From Pseudomonas frederiksbergensis (lineage in GTDB: Bacteria > Pseudomonadota > Gammaproteobacteria > Pseudomonadales > Pseudomonadaceae): a DNA stretch of 64,000 nucleotides. Positions 32,900 to 41,622 of this stretch are shown in pieces. How positions within the stretch are numbered: position 1 is the stretch's first letter; each line of letters starts with the position of its first letter. The position numbers and the translations under genes were made by a program. Below the pieces are notes generated by a model. That model was not told where the DNA came from. It saw only the letters and a program-made list of their open reading frames with translations, and searched no databases. The stretch covers positions 124,001 through 188,000 of the forward strand of contig NZ_MOBR01000015.1 in the NCBI RefSeq assembly GCF_003732705.1. The letters are read 5' to 3'.

Positions 32900-34255
32900 A
32901 TGCAGCTCAAACATAAAATCGTTGCCCTGGGCATCCTGCCGCTGATCCTGGCGATTGCCGTTATTTGCGCCTTGGTCATGTTTCAGAATCGCCAGCTCGG
33001 CGAGCAGCAGGCGCAGTTGATCGAGGACAGCATCCTCGCGAGCAAACGCGCCGAACTGAAAAACTACGTAGAAATGGCCAAGAGCCTGATCGAGCCGCTG
33101 TATGCCGATGGCAAGGGCGACGAAGTGGCGCAGCAGCGGGTGCTCGAAGAACTGCGCAAGCTCAGCTTCGGCATCGACGGCTACTTCTTCGTCTACGACC
33201 GCCAGGGCCGCAGCCTGATGCACGCGCGGCAATCGGATCTGGTGGGCAAATACCTGTGGAACATGACCGACCCGCACGGTTTGCCGGTGATTCAAGCCTT
33301 GCTGAAAAGCGCCGAATCCGGCGCCGGTTTCCAGCGCTATGCCTGGAAAAAACCCTCCACCGGCGCGGTCACCGACAAGCTCGCCTACGTGGTCATGCTC
33401 GACCGCTGGGGCTGGATGCTCGGCACCGGCATCTACCTCGAAGACGTCGAACAGGCCACCCAGCAAGCCCGGGATGAAGTGGCCAATGGCATCCACGGCA
33501 CCATGCTGGCGATTGCCGCGGTGGCGTTGATTGCGGTGCTGCTGGTGTTCGTCAGCGGCATGACATTGAACGTCAGCGAACATCGCCTGGCCGACAAAAA
33601 ACTCCAACGTCTCAACCAGCGCATCGTCAGCTTGCAGGAAGAAGAGCGCTCGCGGGTTTCCCGGGAACTGCACGATGGCATCAGCCAGTTGCTGGTATCG
33701 ATCAAGTTTCAGTTCGAACTGGCCAGCCATTTGATCGAGGCCGGGCGCGGCAATGGCTTGAATATTTTGCGCGAAGCCACGGAGCGACTGGGCAGTGCCA
33801 TCGGCGAGGTGCGCAGCATTTCCCATGACTTGCGTTCGTCCTTGCTCGACACCCTGGGCCTGCCCGCCGCCATCGGGCAACTGGCCGCCGAATTCCAGCA
33901 GCGCAGTGGCTTGCAGGTGAACTACCAAAGCGACTTGTTCGATTGTGATCTGGTGGACGGCGCCGCCGTGGCGGTATTCCGCATTGCCCAGGAAGGGCTG
34001 ACCAACATTGAACGACACGCCCAGGCCAGCGCGGTGTCGATCACCTTGCAGGGCTCCAAAGAGGCGTTGCGACTGGTCGTCGTGGATAACGGCATTGGCT
34101 TTAACGTCAATCGGATCGATCGTCTGAACGCCGGCATCGGCCTGCGTAATATCCGTGAACGGGTCGAACATTTTGGTGGCCGACTCGACCTTCATTCAAC
34201 GCCGGGCCGAAGTGAACTGAACGTCCTTATCCCGATGAGCCTGACGGCCGCTTGA
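32900..34255 (+). CDS. Cache-domain sensor histidine kinase (NarL/HisKA_3 type)
   Basis: A 451-residue membrane kinase. The first membrane segment is residues 7-29 (VALGILPLILAIAVICALVMF), then a single Cache domain (FGIDGYFFVYDRQGRSLMH, DRWGWMLGTGIYLEDV), a second membrane segment near 200-225, a coiled linker, the HisKA_3 phosphoacceptor His in EEERSRVSRELHDGIS, and an HATPase domain (GLTNIERHAQA, VDNGIGF, GLRNIRERV). The start at 32900 has AGGAG six bases before it. It pairs with the following regulator and probably senses a small carboxylate (Cache plus cstA context). Confidence 0.92.
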   Translation: MQLKHKIVALGILPLILAIAVICALVMFQNRQLGEQQAQLIEDSILASKRAELKNYVEMAKSLIEPLYADGKGDEVAQQRVLEELRKLSFGIDGYFFVYDRQGRSLMHARQSDLVGKYLWNMTDPHGLPVIQALLKSAESGAGFQRYAWKKPSTGAVTDKLAYVVMLDRWGWMLGTGIYLEDVEQATQQARDEVANGIHGTMLAIAAVALIAVLLVFVSGMTLNVSEHRLADKKLQRLNQRIVSLQEEERSRVSRELHDGISQLLVSIKFQFELASHLIEAGRGNGLNILREATERLGSAIGEVRSISHDLRSSLLDTLGLPAAIGQLAAEFQQRSGLQVNYQSDLFDCDLVDGAAVAVFRIAQEGLTNIERHAQASAVSITLQGSKEALRLVVVDNGIGFNVNRIDRLNAGIGLRNIRERVEHFGGRLDLHSTPGRSELNVLIPMSLTAA

Positions 34256-34294
34256 GGCCCGTCATCCTCACAAAACAATAAGAGAGCTGCATTG

Positions 34295-34927
34295 ATGAGC
34301 CTGCCCTTCCCGATCCGCGTCGCCTTGGTCGACGATCATTCACTGGTGCGCGACGGCATCCGCGCCTTACTGGCGGTGGTGGATTTTCTTGCCATCGTCG
34401 GTGAAGCCGACAGCGGTGCGAGCGCGATTGAAATGGTTCGCGACACCCAGCCGGATTTGCTGCTGGTGGATATCGGCCTCAAGGACATGAACGGCCTGGA
34501 ACTGACCCGGCAACTGCGCCGCGAGCACCCGCAGATCAAGATTCTGATTCTCAGCATGTACGACAACAACGAGTACGTGAGCGAGTCTGTGCGCTCGGGG
34601 GCCAGCGGCTATGTGCTGAAGAATTCCCCTTCCCGGGAAATCATTGCCGCGGTCGAAGCGATTGCCAGTGGTGGCACGTTCTACAGTGCGGAAATCGCCC
34701 GAAAACTGGCCGCAGACCGCCCCGCCGATAACGAACTGACCCCGCGTGAAAGCGAGGTGCTGTGCAAAATGGTGTCGGGCATGAACAACAAGGAAATGGC
34801 CCGCGAACTCGACATCAGCGTGCGCACCGTGGAAACCCATCGCCTGAGCATCCGCCGCAAGTTGAACATCGATAAGCCGGCGGCGTTGCTCAACTACGCG
34901 ATTGAGCGTGGGTTGATTTCCCGATAA
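34295..34927 (+). CDS. LuxR/NarL-family response regulator
   Basis: A 210-residue protein. The receiver domain has the acidic pair VDDH, phosphoacceptor Asp in LLLVDIGLKDMNG, and the conserved Lys in YVLKNSP. The LuxR HTH (LTPRESEVLCKMVSGMNNKEMARELDISVRTVETHRLSIRRKL) is at the C terminus. It starts 39 bases after the kinase gene; ATG 34295 is preferred to the TTG at 34292. The likely target is the palindrome before cstA. Confidence 0.93.
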   Translation: MSLPFPIRVALVDDHSLVRDGIRALLAVVDFLAIVGEADSGASAIEMVRDTQPDLLLVDIGLKDMNGLELTRQLRREHPQIKILILSMYDNNEYVSESVRSGASGYVLKNSPSREIIAAVEAIASGGTFYSAEIARKLAADRPADNELTPRESEVLCKMVSGMNNKEMARELDISVRTVETHRLSIRRKLNIDKPAALLNYAIERGLISR

Positions 34928-34946
34928 GCCTGGACGCCACGCCCCT

Positions 34947-35037
34947 TGTGGGAGCGAGCCTGCTCGCGAAAGGACTCTGACATTCAACCCATTCGTTGAC
35001 TGTCACACCGCTTTCGCGAGCAGGCTCGCTCCCACAG
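34947..35037. repeat. REPIN
   Basis: An inverted REP pair: TGTGGGAGCGAGCCTGCTCG and CGAGCAGGCTCGCTCCCACA, between the convergent response regulator and Mop genes. Confidence 0.85.
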
Positions 35038-35050
35038 GTCTGGGTGTCTT

Positions 35051-35266
35051 TCAGAGCTTGGCAATCGACACTTCGGTGGACTTCACGAACGCAATCACTT
35101 CGCTGCCAATCTTCAATTCCAGATCGCGCACTGAGCGGGTGGTGATCACCGAGGTGACGATGCCGGACGCGGTTTGCACATCGATTTCCGAGACCACTTC
35201 GCCTTCCAGGATTTCTTTGATAACACCTTTGAACTGGTTACGAACGTTGATCGCTTTGATGGTCAT
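35051..35266 (-). CDS. Molybdenum-pterin-binding protein (Mop/TOBE)
   Basis: A 71-residue protein with a single TOBE/Mop domain: SARNQFKG-type start (AINVRNQFKGVIKEI), then GEVVSEIDVQTASGIVTSVIT and LKIGSEVIAFVKSTEVSI. Such proteins bind molybdate or similar oxyanions and act as storage or sensors. It stands alone beside sulfonate-uptake genes; binding of tungstate or molybdate is the family role. Confidence 0.9.
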   Translation of the reverse strand: MTIKAINVRNQFKGVIKEILEGEVVSEIDVQTASGIVTSVITTRSVRDLELKIGSEVIAFVKSTEVSIAKL

Positions 35267-35492
35267 GTTGAGGCTTCCTGTCTGATGTGGGGCAAAACCG
35301 CACTGAGGTGCAGGCCTTCAAAATGCACTGCTTACCGAGAGAACAAAAGGAATAAATAACGATTTATTTATTCCTGAATCGCATATAAGAATCCCCTAAG
35401 CTAAGATCCAAAAATTATTTAAAGAATAATTCTTAGAACCCTATGCTCATGACAGATCGCCACCTTCTCCGTTGTCAACTGTCGAGCTCGCC

Positions 35493-36446
35493 ATGTCAAA
35501 ACCCTTCAAGAATGCTGTCCTTACCGGTCTGGTGGTTGCACTGGCCTTGTCTTTCGCACTGCCGGCTCAAGCCCGGGAAACGGTGCGCATCGGTTACCAG
35601 AAGTCATCGACCCTGATCACCCTGCTGAAAACCCAGGGCACCCTGGAAAAGACACTCGCCCAGAACAATATCGACGTGACCTGGCATGAGTTCTCCAGTG
35701 GCTTACCGCTGCTGGAGGCGCTGAATGTGGGGAATGTCGATATCAGCGCCGATGTGGCCGATACCGTGCCGATTTTCGCTCAGGCAGCACAGGCCAAATT
35801 GACCTACTTTGCCGAGGAAGCGCCCTCGCCTTCAGCCCAGGCGATTGTCGTGCGCAAGGATTCGCCGTTGCAGCAACTGGCGGATTTGAAAGGCAAGAAA
35901 ATCGCGGTGACCAAAGCCGCCGGCTCCCACTATTTGCTGATCGCCGCGTTGAACAAGGCCGGTTTGAAGTTCTCCGACATTGAACCGGCTTACCTGTCCC
36001 CTGCCGATGGCCGGGCGGCGTTCGAGAACAACAAGGTCGATGCCTGGGTCACCTGGGAACCCTTCCTCACCGGCGTGCAACGCCAACTGCCGACCCGCAC
36101 CCTGGCGGACGGTGTCGGCCTGGCGAGTTACAAACGCTACTACCTGACCAGCAATGCCTACGCCAAGGAACACCCTGAAGTCTTGAAACTGGTTTACGAA
36201 CAACTGCACAAGGCCGGTGACTGGGTGAAGCACAACCCTCGTGACGCCGCGCAGGTGCTGGGCCCGTTGTGGGGCAATCTGGATGTGGAAACCGTCGAGG
36301 CGGCGAACGCTCATCGCAGTTACCAGGTGCAAGCGGTGAAGGCGGATCAGTTGGGTGAACAGCAGAAAATTGCCGATGCGTTTTTTGCCGAGGGGTTGCT
36401 GCCTAAAGCGGTGGATGCCAAAGACGTAGAAATCTGGAAGCCATAA
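35493..36446 (+). CDS. Sulfonate ABC transporter substrate-binding protein (SsuA-like)
   Basis: A 317-residue exported protein: Sec signal LVVALALSFALPAQA, then the SsuA pattern ETVRIGYQKSSTLITLLKTQGTLEK, SSGLPLLEALNVGNVDISADVADTVPIFAQAA, and KVDAWVTWEPFL. The start at 35493 is chosen as the ATG that directly precedes the signal peptide. It is a stand-alone gene with no permease or ATPase next to it. The upstream region (35281-35492) is A+T-rich with TTATTTAAAGAATAATTC, as expected for a CysB-type sulfur-starvation promoter (inference). Confidence 0.9.
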   Translation: MSKPFKNAVLTGLVVALALSFALPAQARETVRIGYQKSSTLITLLKTQGTLEKTLAQNNIDVTWHEFSSGLPLLEALNVGNVDISADVADTVPIFAQAAQAKLTYFAEEAPSPSAQAIVVRKDSPLQQLADLKGKKIAVTKAAGSHYLLIAALNKAGLKFSDIEPAYLSPADGRAAFENNKVDAWVTWEPFLTGVQRQLPTRTLADGVGLASYKRYYLTSNAYAKEHPEVLKLVYEQLHKAGDWVKHNPRDAAQVLGPLWGNLDVETVEAANAHRSYQVQAVKADQLGEQQKIADAFFAEGLLPKAVDAKDVEIWKP

Positions 36447-36497
36447 CACTCACAGGGGTTTGCTGTGCATGAAAATTTTATGTACGACGATGATCCC

Positions 36498-36721
36498 CTG
36501 TAGGAGCGAGGCTTGCCTGCGAAGGCGGTGCGTCAGGCAACAGCAATATTGAATGAACTACCGCATTCGCGAGCAAGCTTCGCTCCTACAGGGGATCGGC
36601 TGCTTGCGCAAAATCTGTGCGCGACAGTGATCCAGTGTGGGAGCGGGCTTGCCCGCGAAGGCGGTGCGTCAGTCAACGAAGATGTTGAAAGCCAGGCCGC
36701 TTTCGCGAGCAAGCCCGCTTG
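36498..36721. repeat. Two REPINs, the second incomplete
   Basis: The first inverted pair spans 36498-36592 (CTGTAGGAGCGAGGC / GCTTCGCTCCTACAG). The second starts at 36636 (TGTGGGAGCGGGCTTGC) and its right arm ends at GCAAGCCCGCTT, lacking the final CCCACA. Together they fill most of the roughly 410-base gap after the binding protein gene; the last 100 bases are A+T-rich promoter-like sequence for the next unit. Confidence 0.8.
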
Positions 36722-36855
36722 TATGTTTAGACTTGAAGGGGTGGGCGACATAAGAACCAAAAAGAATTAATAAATACAAAATCAGTATTTATCGTTATAA
36801 AAATATCCGCGTATTGTCAGTTCATCCCGTCATTCATCACACAGTGAAGTGCCCC

Positions 36856-37020
36856 ATGAATCCGACTGCCAACATCATCGACTTCGCCAGCTACCGTAAA
36901 CGCAAACAGGCTCAGCAACGGGCGCGGGCCATGTGGGAAATGTACGCACGCAACGCCGGTTTGCAGGCCTGGCAGTGGGTGCAAGCGGCCCAACAGGCCA
37001 CCGAGACGCGTCACGCGTGA
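36856..37020 (+). CDS. Small hypothetical protein coupled to an XRE regulator
   Basis: A 54-residue basic, helical protein (ANIIDFASYRKRKQAQQRARAMWEMYARNAGLQAWQWVQAAQ). Its stop overlaps the GTG start of the regulator gene by four bases (GTGA), so translation is coupled. No family is recognised. Confidence 0.65.
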   Translation: MNPTANIIDFASYRKRKQAQQRARAMWEMYARNAGLQAWQWVQAAQQATETRHA

Positions 37021-37664
37021 ACGGGCAGCAACCCTCGCGGTTTCTGGCGAGCGCCGACGAACCTGTCGTGGATTTGAATAACCTGGAATCCCTGGAAGAA
37101 GACCCGATCTGTGATCGTGTCGCGCAGAACCTGCAACGCCTGCGCGGCAAACGGCATCTGTCCCTCGACGCCCTCGCCCGCCAGTGCGGTGTGAGCCGGG
37201 CGATGCTGGCGCAGATCGAATCCGGCCGCAGTGTGCCGTCGATCAAAGTCCTGTGCAAAATCGCCAAGGGTTTGAAGGTGTCGGTGGCGGCGTTTCTTGA
37301 GCACCGGGCGTTTGAGGGGGTAGCGGTGTTGTCGGCGAACCAGAGCAAACGCCTGGTCAGTGCCAGCGGCGCGTTTGTCAGCCGGGCGCTGTTTCCATTC
37401 GACGTGGCGCGGCAATCGGAGTTTTACGAACTGCGCTTGAGCCCGTTGGGTGAGGATGTTTCCGAGGGCCATGGGCCTGGGGTGCAGGAGAATCTGGTGG
37501 TGTCCCAGGGTGTGCTGGAGATTAGCGTCAATGATGAGCGCTATCTGCTTTCTACCGGCGACTCGATCCTGTTCTATGCCGACCAGCCTCACCGCTATCG
37601 CAACCCGGCTGATAGCGAAGCGGTCGCCTATCTCGTGGTGACCTACCCGGAACGCCTGGACTAA
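37017..37664 (+). CDS. XRE-family regulator with C-terminal cupin
   Basis: A 215-residue protein. The HTH_3 domain (residues about 28-85) reads VAQNLQRLRGKRHLSLDALARQCGVSRAMLAQIESGRSVPSIKVLCKIAKGL, followed by a cupin_2 domain (about 135-205: ENLVVSQGVLEISVNDERYLLSTGDSILFYADQPHRYRN). Such regulators often control amino acid, polyamine or sulfur metabolism genes. The GTG at 37017 is chosen because it overlaps the stop of the preceding small gene. A strong terminator follows at 37797. Confidence 0.88.
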   Translation: MNGQQPSRFLASADEPVVDLNNLESLEEDPICDRVAQNLQRLRGKRHLSLDALARQCGVSRAMLAQIESGRSVPSIKVLCKIAKGLKVSVAAFLEHRAFEGVAVLSANQSKRLVSASGAFVSRALFPFDVARQSEFYELRLSPLGEDVSEGHGPGVQENLVVSQGVLEISVNDERYLLSTGDSILFYADQPHRYRNPADSEAVAYLVVTYPERLD

Positions 37665-37674
37665 CAAATAACCC

Positions 37675-37767
37675 CTGTAGGAGCGAGGCTTGCCCGCGAA
37701 AGCGGTGTATCAGGCGACCTCACTGGTTAATGAACTACCGCTTTCGCGAGCAAGCTTCGCTCCTACA
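37675..37767. repeat. REPIN
   Basis: An inverted REP pair: CTGTAGGAGCGAGGCTTGCC and AGCAAGCTTCGCTCCTAC, located between the XRE gene and its terminator. Confidence 0.85.
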
Positions 37768-37796
37768 TTTTGATTTTTGGTGTTTGTTGGAATGCA

Positions 37797-37833
37797 AAAG
37801 CCCCCGCGGCCTTATGGACGCGGGGGCTTTTTT
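37797..37833. terminator. Bidirectional intrinsic terminator
   Basis: A perfect 12-bp G+C-rich stem AAAGCCCCCGCG / CGCGGGGGCTTT with a ten-base loop, followed by Ts on both strands. It ends the XRE unit and, on the other strand, the Met/Cys-rich gene whose stop is 14 bases away. Confidence 0.92.
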
Positions 37834-37846
37834 GTGCGGCCCGGAA

Positions 37847-38356
37847 TCAGCAGGTGCAGCACATCAGCGGCATGCCGTTGCAGCTCATCATCATCGGCAT
37901 GCTGCAATCGTTCATCATTTTCATCATCAGGGTGCAGCAGTTTTTCATCATGTCCATGTTCATGCCGGCCATCGGCATGATTTTGCACATCATGCCGTCG
38001 TCCATCAGGGTGCATTCCATCACGCACTTCATCGATGGCATCGGCATGCCCATCATCGGCATCGGCATCATCATGTTCATCATCGGCATGCTCATGGCCG
38101 CCTGGGACATGCACATCATGCTCATGTTGCCGCAATGCATCATCATCGGCATGCCGCAGTTCATCATCATCTGCATCATTTCAGCGCTGTTCTTGAACAT
38201 GGCCATGTCCATGCCAGCAGCCGGCATCATTTTGCACATCATGCCGTCGTCCATCATGTCGCAGGTCATGGTCGCCATCATCATCGGCATGCCCATCATC
38301 GGCATCATTGGCATGTTGGCGTTCATCGGCATTTGCATCTGCATGGCGTTCATCAT
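37847..38356 (-). CDS. Methionine/cysteine-rich protein, probable metal binder
   Basis: A 169-residue protein made of 71 Met (42%) and 15 Cys, with Met-Pro-Met, Met-Met-Met and Cys-containing clusters. It has an internal duplication: residues 32-76 and 115-161 share DDGMMCK(M/I)MP, AGM.MD, KN and (C)(G/S)MPMMM with a constant offset of 83-84. The C terminus is CCTC. No signal peptide or membrane segment is evident. GGGGAA stands about seven bases before the ATG at 38356 (a second ATG follows), and a terminator lies directly after the stop, so this is the real gene; the His-rich frames opposite are shadows. Met/Cys spacing suggests binding of Cu(I) or another soft metal; no characterised family is recognised. 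Confidence 0.75.
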   Translation of the reverse strand: MMNAMQMQMPMNANMPMMPMMGMPMMMATMTCDMMDDGMMCKMMPAAGMDMAMFKNSAEMMQMMMNCGMPMMMHCGNMSMMCMSQAAMSMPMMNMMMPMPMMGMPMPSMKCVMECTLMDDGMMCKIMPMAGMNMDMMKNCCTLMMKMMNDCSMPMMMSCNGMPLMCCTC

Positions 38357-38632
38357 GGTGTTGTTCCCCGAAGGATTGAATAGTTGGACGAAGCTGATGG
38401 GGAGGATTCTATGGATTGGCCAATACGCAGCAAGATGGCGATCAAACAGCCGGAATGCATGCTCAAGCGACTTTAAATGGGTGAGCGGAACGGGATTATC
38501 TGCTGCTGCTCTTATTCGGCTTTTATGACAGATAACTTGTAGATGGAAACGTGTTTCTCTCGGTTATAGATATGCGATGCACGCCTATATAAATAACCGA
38601 AAGAAATAATCGATCTAACGCTGGCGCGGATT

Positions 38633-39616
38633 TCACTCTTTTGCAAACGCCTGAGCATCAGTGAATTTTTCCACGTCGACACGATGGGGAAAGATCTTCT
38701 TCTCGACGAACAAGTCATCGACCTGCTGCAAGGCCTGAACGTCCCGAGGCTCGATCGGCAACAGCGACTCATCGCCCCAACTGCGCAACCGCTGCGAGAC
38801 TTCCAGCGGCACATCGTTGGCCTTGGCGAACACTCGGGCGTACTCATCGGGGTTTTGCCGGGCCCATTCAAAAGCCTTGGCGAATCGCTGCAACACATCG
38901 CTGAGGGCCTGGCGCTTGAGCGGGTCGGTGAGCACTTCATCCGAGGCGGTGATGAACGTCAGGCCGGTGTTGATCCCTTCGCCGCTGATCAGCACCCGGG
39001 CACCCTGCTGCTCGGCAAACGCCTGGTAAATGCCGAACGTGGCCCAGGCGTCGATCTTGCCGGCGTTGAAGGCCGACAAAGCGTCGGTGGGCAGGACGAA
39101 ACCGACGTTGACGTCCTTCTCATCGACCCCGGCATTGGCCAGCGCGCGAATCAACAGGTACTGGGAAATGCTGCCCCGCGCCGACGACACCACCACGTTG
39201 CGACCTTTCAGATCAGCCACGCTGTGGATCGGCGAATCCTGCGGCACCAGGATCCCGATGCCTCGGGATTGACTGCGCCGCACCGCGACGATACGCAACG
39301 GCGTGCCACCGGTTGCCGCCGCCAGCACCGGCGTATCACCGGCCGGCCCCAGATCGACAGCGCCAGCGCGCAAGGCCTCGAACAGCGGTGCGGCGCCCTG
39401 GAAGTTGGCCCACTCGACCTTGTAGGGAATGCCCTCCAGCGCATGGGCGGCTTCGACCACCGTGCGCAGGCCCTTGGCTTGATCGCCGAGGATCAGTTTG
39501 ACGCTGGACAAGTCCGCCTGTTTTTTTGGCGCGACGGCGTCACCGCAGCCACCGAGCAACAGCGCGGCACCTGAGAGCAACAGCATCGCTGATTTCCATA
39601 GTCGTCGATCAAGCAT
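38633..39616 (-). CDS. Sulfonate ABC transporter binding lipoprotein (SsuA/TauA-like)
   Basis: A 327-residue protein with a lipobox LLLGGC after LLLSGAA, so it is anchored. The mature part has VEWANFQGAAPLFEALRAGAVDLGPAGDTPVLAAA and KIDAWATFGIYQAF, the SsuA/TauA pattern. The start at 39616 overlaps the end of the ATPase gene by eight bases. It forms the ssuACB-like unit with the two upstream genes and is transcribed last. Confidence 0.9.
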   Translation of the reverse strand: MLDRRLWKSAMLLLSGAALLLGGCGDAVAPKKQADLSSVKLILGDQAKGLRTVVEAAHALEGIPYKVEWANFQGAAPLFEALRAGAVDLGPAGDTPVLAAATGGTPLRIVAVRRSQSRGIGILVPQDSPIHSVADLKGRNVVVSSARGSISQYLLIRALANAGVDEKDVNVGFVLPTDALSAFNAGKIDAWATFGIYQAFAEQQGARVLISGEGINTGLTFITASDEVLTDPLKRQALSDVLQRFAKAFEWARQNPDEYARVFAKANDVPLEVSQRLRSWGDESLLPIEPRDVQALQQVDDLFVEKKIFPHRVDVEKFTDAQAFAKE

Positions 39617-40388
39617 GGGCAAACCGCCGAAGCACCGGCTGACGTTCAGCCACCGCAGCGCTTTCGACTTCAACGCCCAACAGGCTCAGCAGCCGTGCAC
39701 GAATGGCCTGGAAACCGTCCTGCCCGGTGTCGCGGCTGCGGGGCAGGTCGATGGTCAGTTGCTCGGCGATTTTGCCGTCGGCCAACACAATGACCCGGTC
39801 GGCCAGCAGGATCGCTTCGTCCACATCGTGGGTCACCAGCAGCACCGCCGGCGTGTGTTTGCGCCACAGTTCGATGATCAGCCGATGCATTTTGATTCGG
39901 GTCAAGGCATCGAGGGCGGCGAAGGGTTCGTCGAGCAGCAACAGCTTGGGTTCGCGCACCAGGCCACGGGCCAATGCCACGCGCTGCGCTTCACCGCCGG
40001 AGAGCGTTGCCGGGTAGGCCTCCAGTCGATGGGCCAACCCTACTTCGGTCAAGGCTTGCACCGCGCGCGCCTTGGCGTCCGGGATGTGCAGGCCGAGAAT
40101 CACGTTTTTCCAGGCGCGTTTCCAAGGCATCAGGCGCGGCTCCTGAAACACCGCCGCCCGGGCCTTGGGTACGCGCAACTGGCCGCTGTCGATGCTGTCG
40201 AGCCCGGCCAGGCTGCGCAATAAAGTGGTCTTGCCGGAACCGCTGGCCCCGAGCAAAGCGACGAATTCCCCCGGTGCAATGTCCAGGTCCAGGCCATCGA
40301 TGACCCGCTGCTGACCGAACTGGCGCACCACGTTGCGCAGTTGCACAGGCGCCGCGGATGGCGTGTCCAGAATATCGATGTTCGACAT
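39609..40388 (-). CDS. Sulfonate-type ABC transporter ATPase (SsuB/TauB-like)
   Basis: A 259-residue ATPase: Walker A GASGSGKTT (47-55), signature LSGGEAQR (129-136), Walker B LLLLDEPFAALD (149-160), H loop VTHDVDEA. The FQEPRLMPWK Q-loop segment is typical of the nitrate/sulfonate/taurine class. It is the only ATPase of that class in the window, next to its permease (one-base gap). Confidence 0.92.
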   Translation of the reverse strand: MSNIDILDTPSAAPVQLRNVVRQFGQQRVIDGLDLDIAPGEFVALLGASGSGKTTLLRSLAGLDSIDSGQLRVPKARAAVFQEPRLMPWKRAWKNVILGLHIPDAKARAVQALTEVGLAHRLEAYPATLSGGEAQRVALARGLVREPKLLLLDEPFAALDALTRIKMHRLIIELWRKHTPAVLLVTHDVDEAILLADRVIVLADGKIAEQLTIDLPRSRDTGQDGFQAIRARLLSLLGVEVESAAVAERQPVLRRFAHA

Positions 40389-40389
40389 G

Positions 40390-41262
40390 TCAGTTCCTCA
40401 CAAAAGATGGGCGCCAGGCCAGGGCGAAACGCTCCAGCGTGCGGATCAGTCCGTCGATCAACAAACCGAGGACGCTGTAAATCAACAGGCAGATAACGAT
40501 CACGTCGGTGCGCATGAAGTCCCGGGCGTCACTGGCCAGAAAGCCGATGCCGGCGGTGGTGTTGATCTGCTCGACAAACACCAGGGCCAGCCAGGAAATC
40601 CCCAGGGAATAACGCAAGCCGACAAAGAATGAAGGCAAGGAGCCCGGCAGGATCACGTGCCAGATCAACTCACGACGGTTCAGGCCCAGGGTGTTGGCGG
40701 CCTCGATCAACTTGGGGTCAATGTTGCGAATGCCGGAGAACAGATTGAGGTACACCGGGAAGGTGGTGCCGGTGACGATCAGCGCGATTTTGGTGAACTC
40801 GCCGATGCCGAACCAAAGAATGAACAGCGGCACCAGCGCCAGGGAAGGAATGGTGCGCAGCATCTGCATGGGCGAATCGAGGATCACCTCGCCGCGCTTC
40901 GACAGGCCGGTGATCAGCGCTGCGACGACGCCAACGCTGACCCCGATGCTCAACCCCAGCAACGCGCGCTGCAGGGATACCAATAAATGTTTGCCCAACT
41001 CGCCAGAGATGATCATCGCCCAGAGGGTACCGCCAATCTGCGACGGTGCGGCAATCACTCGCTGGGGGATCAAGCCGAACTGCGACGCCAGTTCCCACAA
41101 CAGCAGCAGCGCAATCGGGCTGAGCAAGCGCAGGAAGACTTCTGGGGTTCGCCAGTTGCGCAGCCAGTCGGGGATAAGCCTTGAGGCATCCGGGCGGTCA
41201 ACAGCCTTATCGACAGAAAACGAGCTGCTGGCGCTCTGTGTATCGAAGGTCTTTTCGGTCAT
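40390..41262 (-). CDS. Sulfonate-type ABC transporter permease (SsuC/TauC-like)
   Basis: A 290-residue membrane protein with a BPD_transp_1 domain; EAA loop EAANTLGLNRRELIWHVILPGSLPSFFVGLRY. A long N-terminal cytoplasmic stretch (about 45 residues) precedes the first membrane segment, as in SsuC. It is the first gene of its unit and divergent from the SsuD-like monooxygenase gene. Confidence 0.92.
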   Translation of the reverse strand: MTEKTFDTQSASSSFSVDKAVDRPDASRLIPDWLRNWRTPEVFLRLLSPIALLLLWELASQFGLIPQRVIAAPSQIGGTLWAMIISGELGKHLLVSLQRALLGLSIGVSVGVVAALITGLSKRGEVILDSPMQMLRTIPSLALVPLFILWFGIGEFTKIALIVTGTTFPVYLNLFSGIRNIDPKLIEAANTLGLNRRELIWHVILPGSLPSFFVGLRYSLGISWLALVFVEQINTTAGIGFLASDARDFMRTDVIVICLLIYSVLGLLIDGLIRTLERFALAWRPSFVRN

Positions 41263-41622
41263 CAGGCTTCCTTCCTCATCAAAAACATGGCTTCGGATTC
41301 ATGCTATTCGTATAAGAAACGCCAGTGAAAGGCTTTTTAGGAATAACCTAATATGATTAAAAATCAGATAGGAAATCATCCAGATAAATTATTTGCATAA
41401 TTAAAGCCTTGAGCCCGCGCCCCGTACGGCGTCGGCTTGCATCGACTTATAAAATGCGTATTTCTGATATCTGTAATTTATTATGATTCATTTAATTAAT
41501 AATTAACTTAGAACAAAACGGCATTTCACAGCCCCGCCCTCCTGCGCCTACTTTCGACACCATGGACCGACCCCCTGCCCGGTGGAGGTGAATCACGCCT
41601 ATCCAAAGACAAGGAACTCAGC
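41263..41622. promoter_or_regulatory. A+T-rich divergent regulatory region
   Basis: This 360-base gap holds no gene. It is markedly A+T-rich (41340-41510, with repeated TTATTT/AATTAAT stretches) against G+C-rich neighbours, as is usual for CysB-controlled sulfur promoters in pseudomonads. It must contain the promoters of both the permease unit and the monooxygenase. The right end holds the leader motif at 41567-41588. Confidence 0.6.
41567..41588 (+). promoter_or_regulatory. Sulfur-unit leader motif, copy 1
   Basis: CCGACCCCCTGCCCGGTGGA followed by GG, ending 34 bases before the SsuD-like start. Similar segments occur at 49521, 53651 and 60130, always upstream of an organosulfur-type gene. 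A separate ribosome site (AAGGAA) stands before the gene, so this GGAGG is not the initiation site. Confidence 0.6.

Noticed and set aside
37730..38528. Long plus-strand frames rich in His and Ile opposite the Met/Cys-rich gene
   Set aside because: They are the antisense reading of the ATG/GAT-rich minus gene; they overlap a REPIN and a terminator and have no ribosome site, whereas the minus frame has both start signal and terminator.
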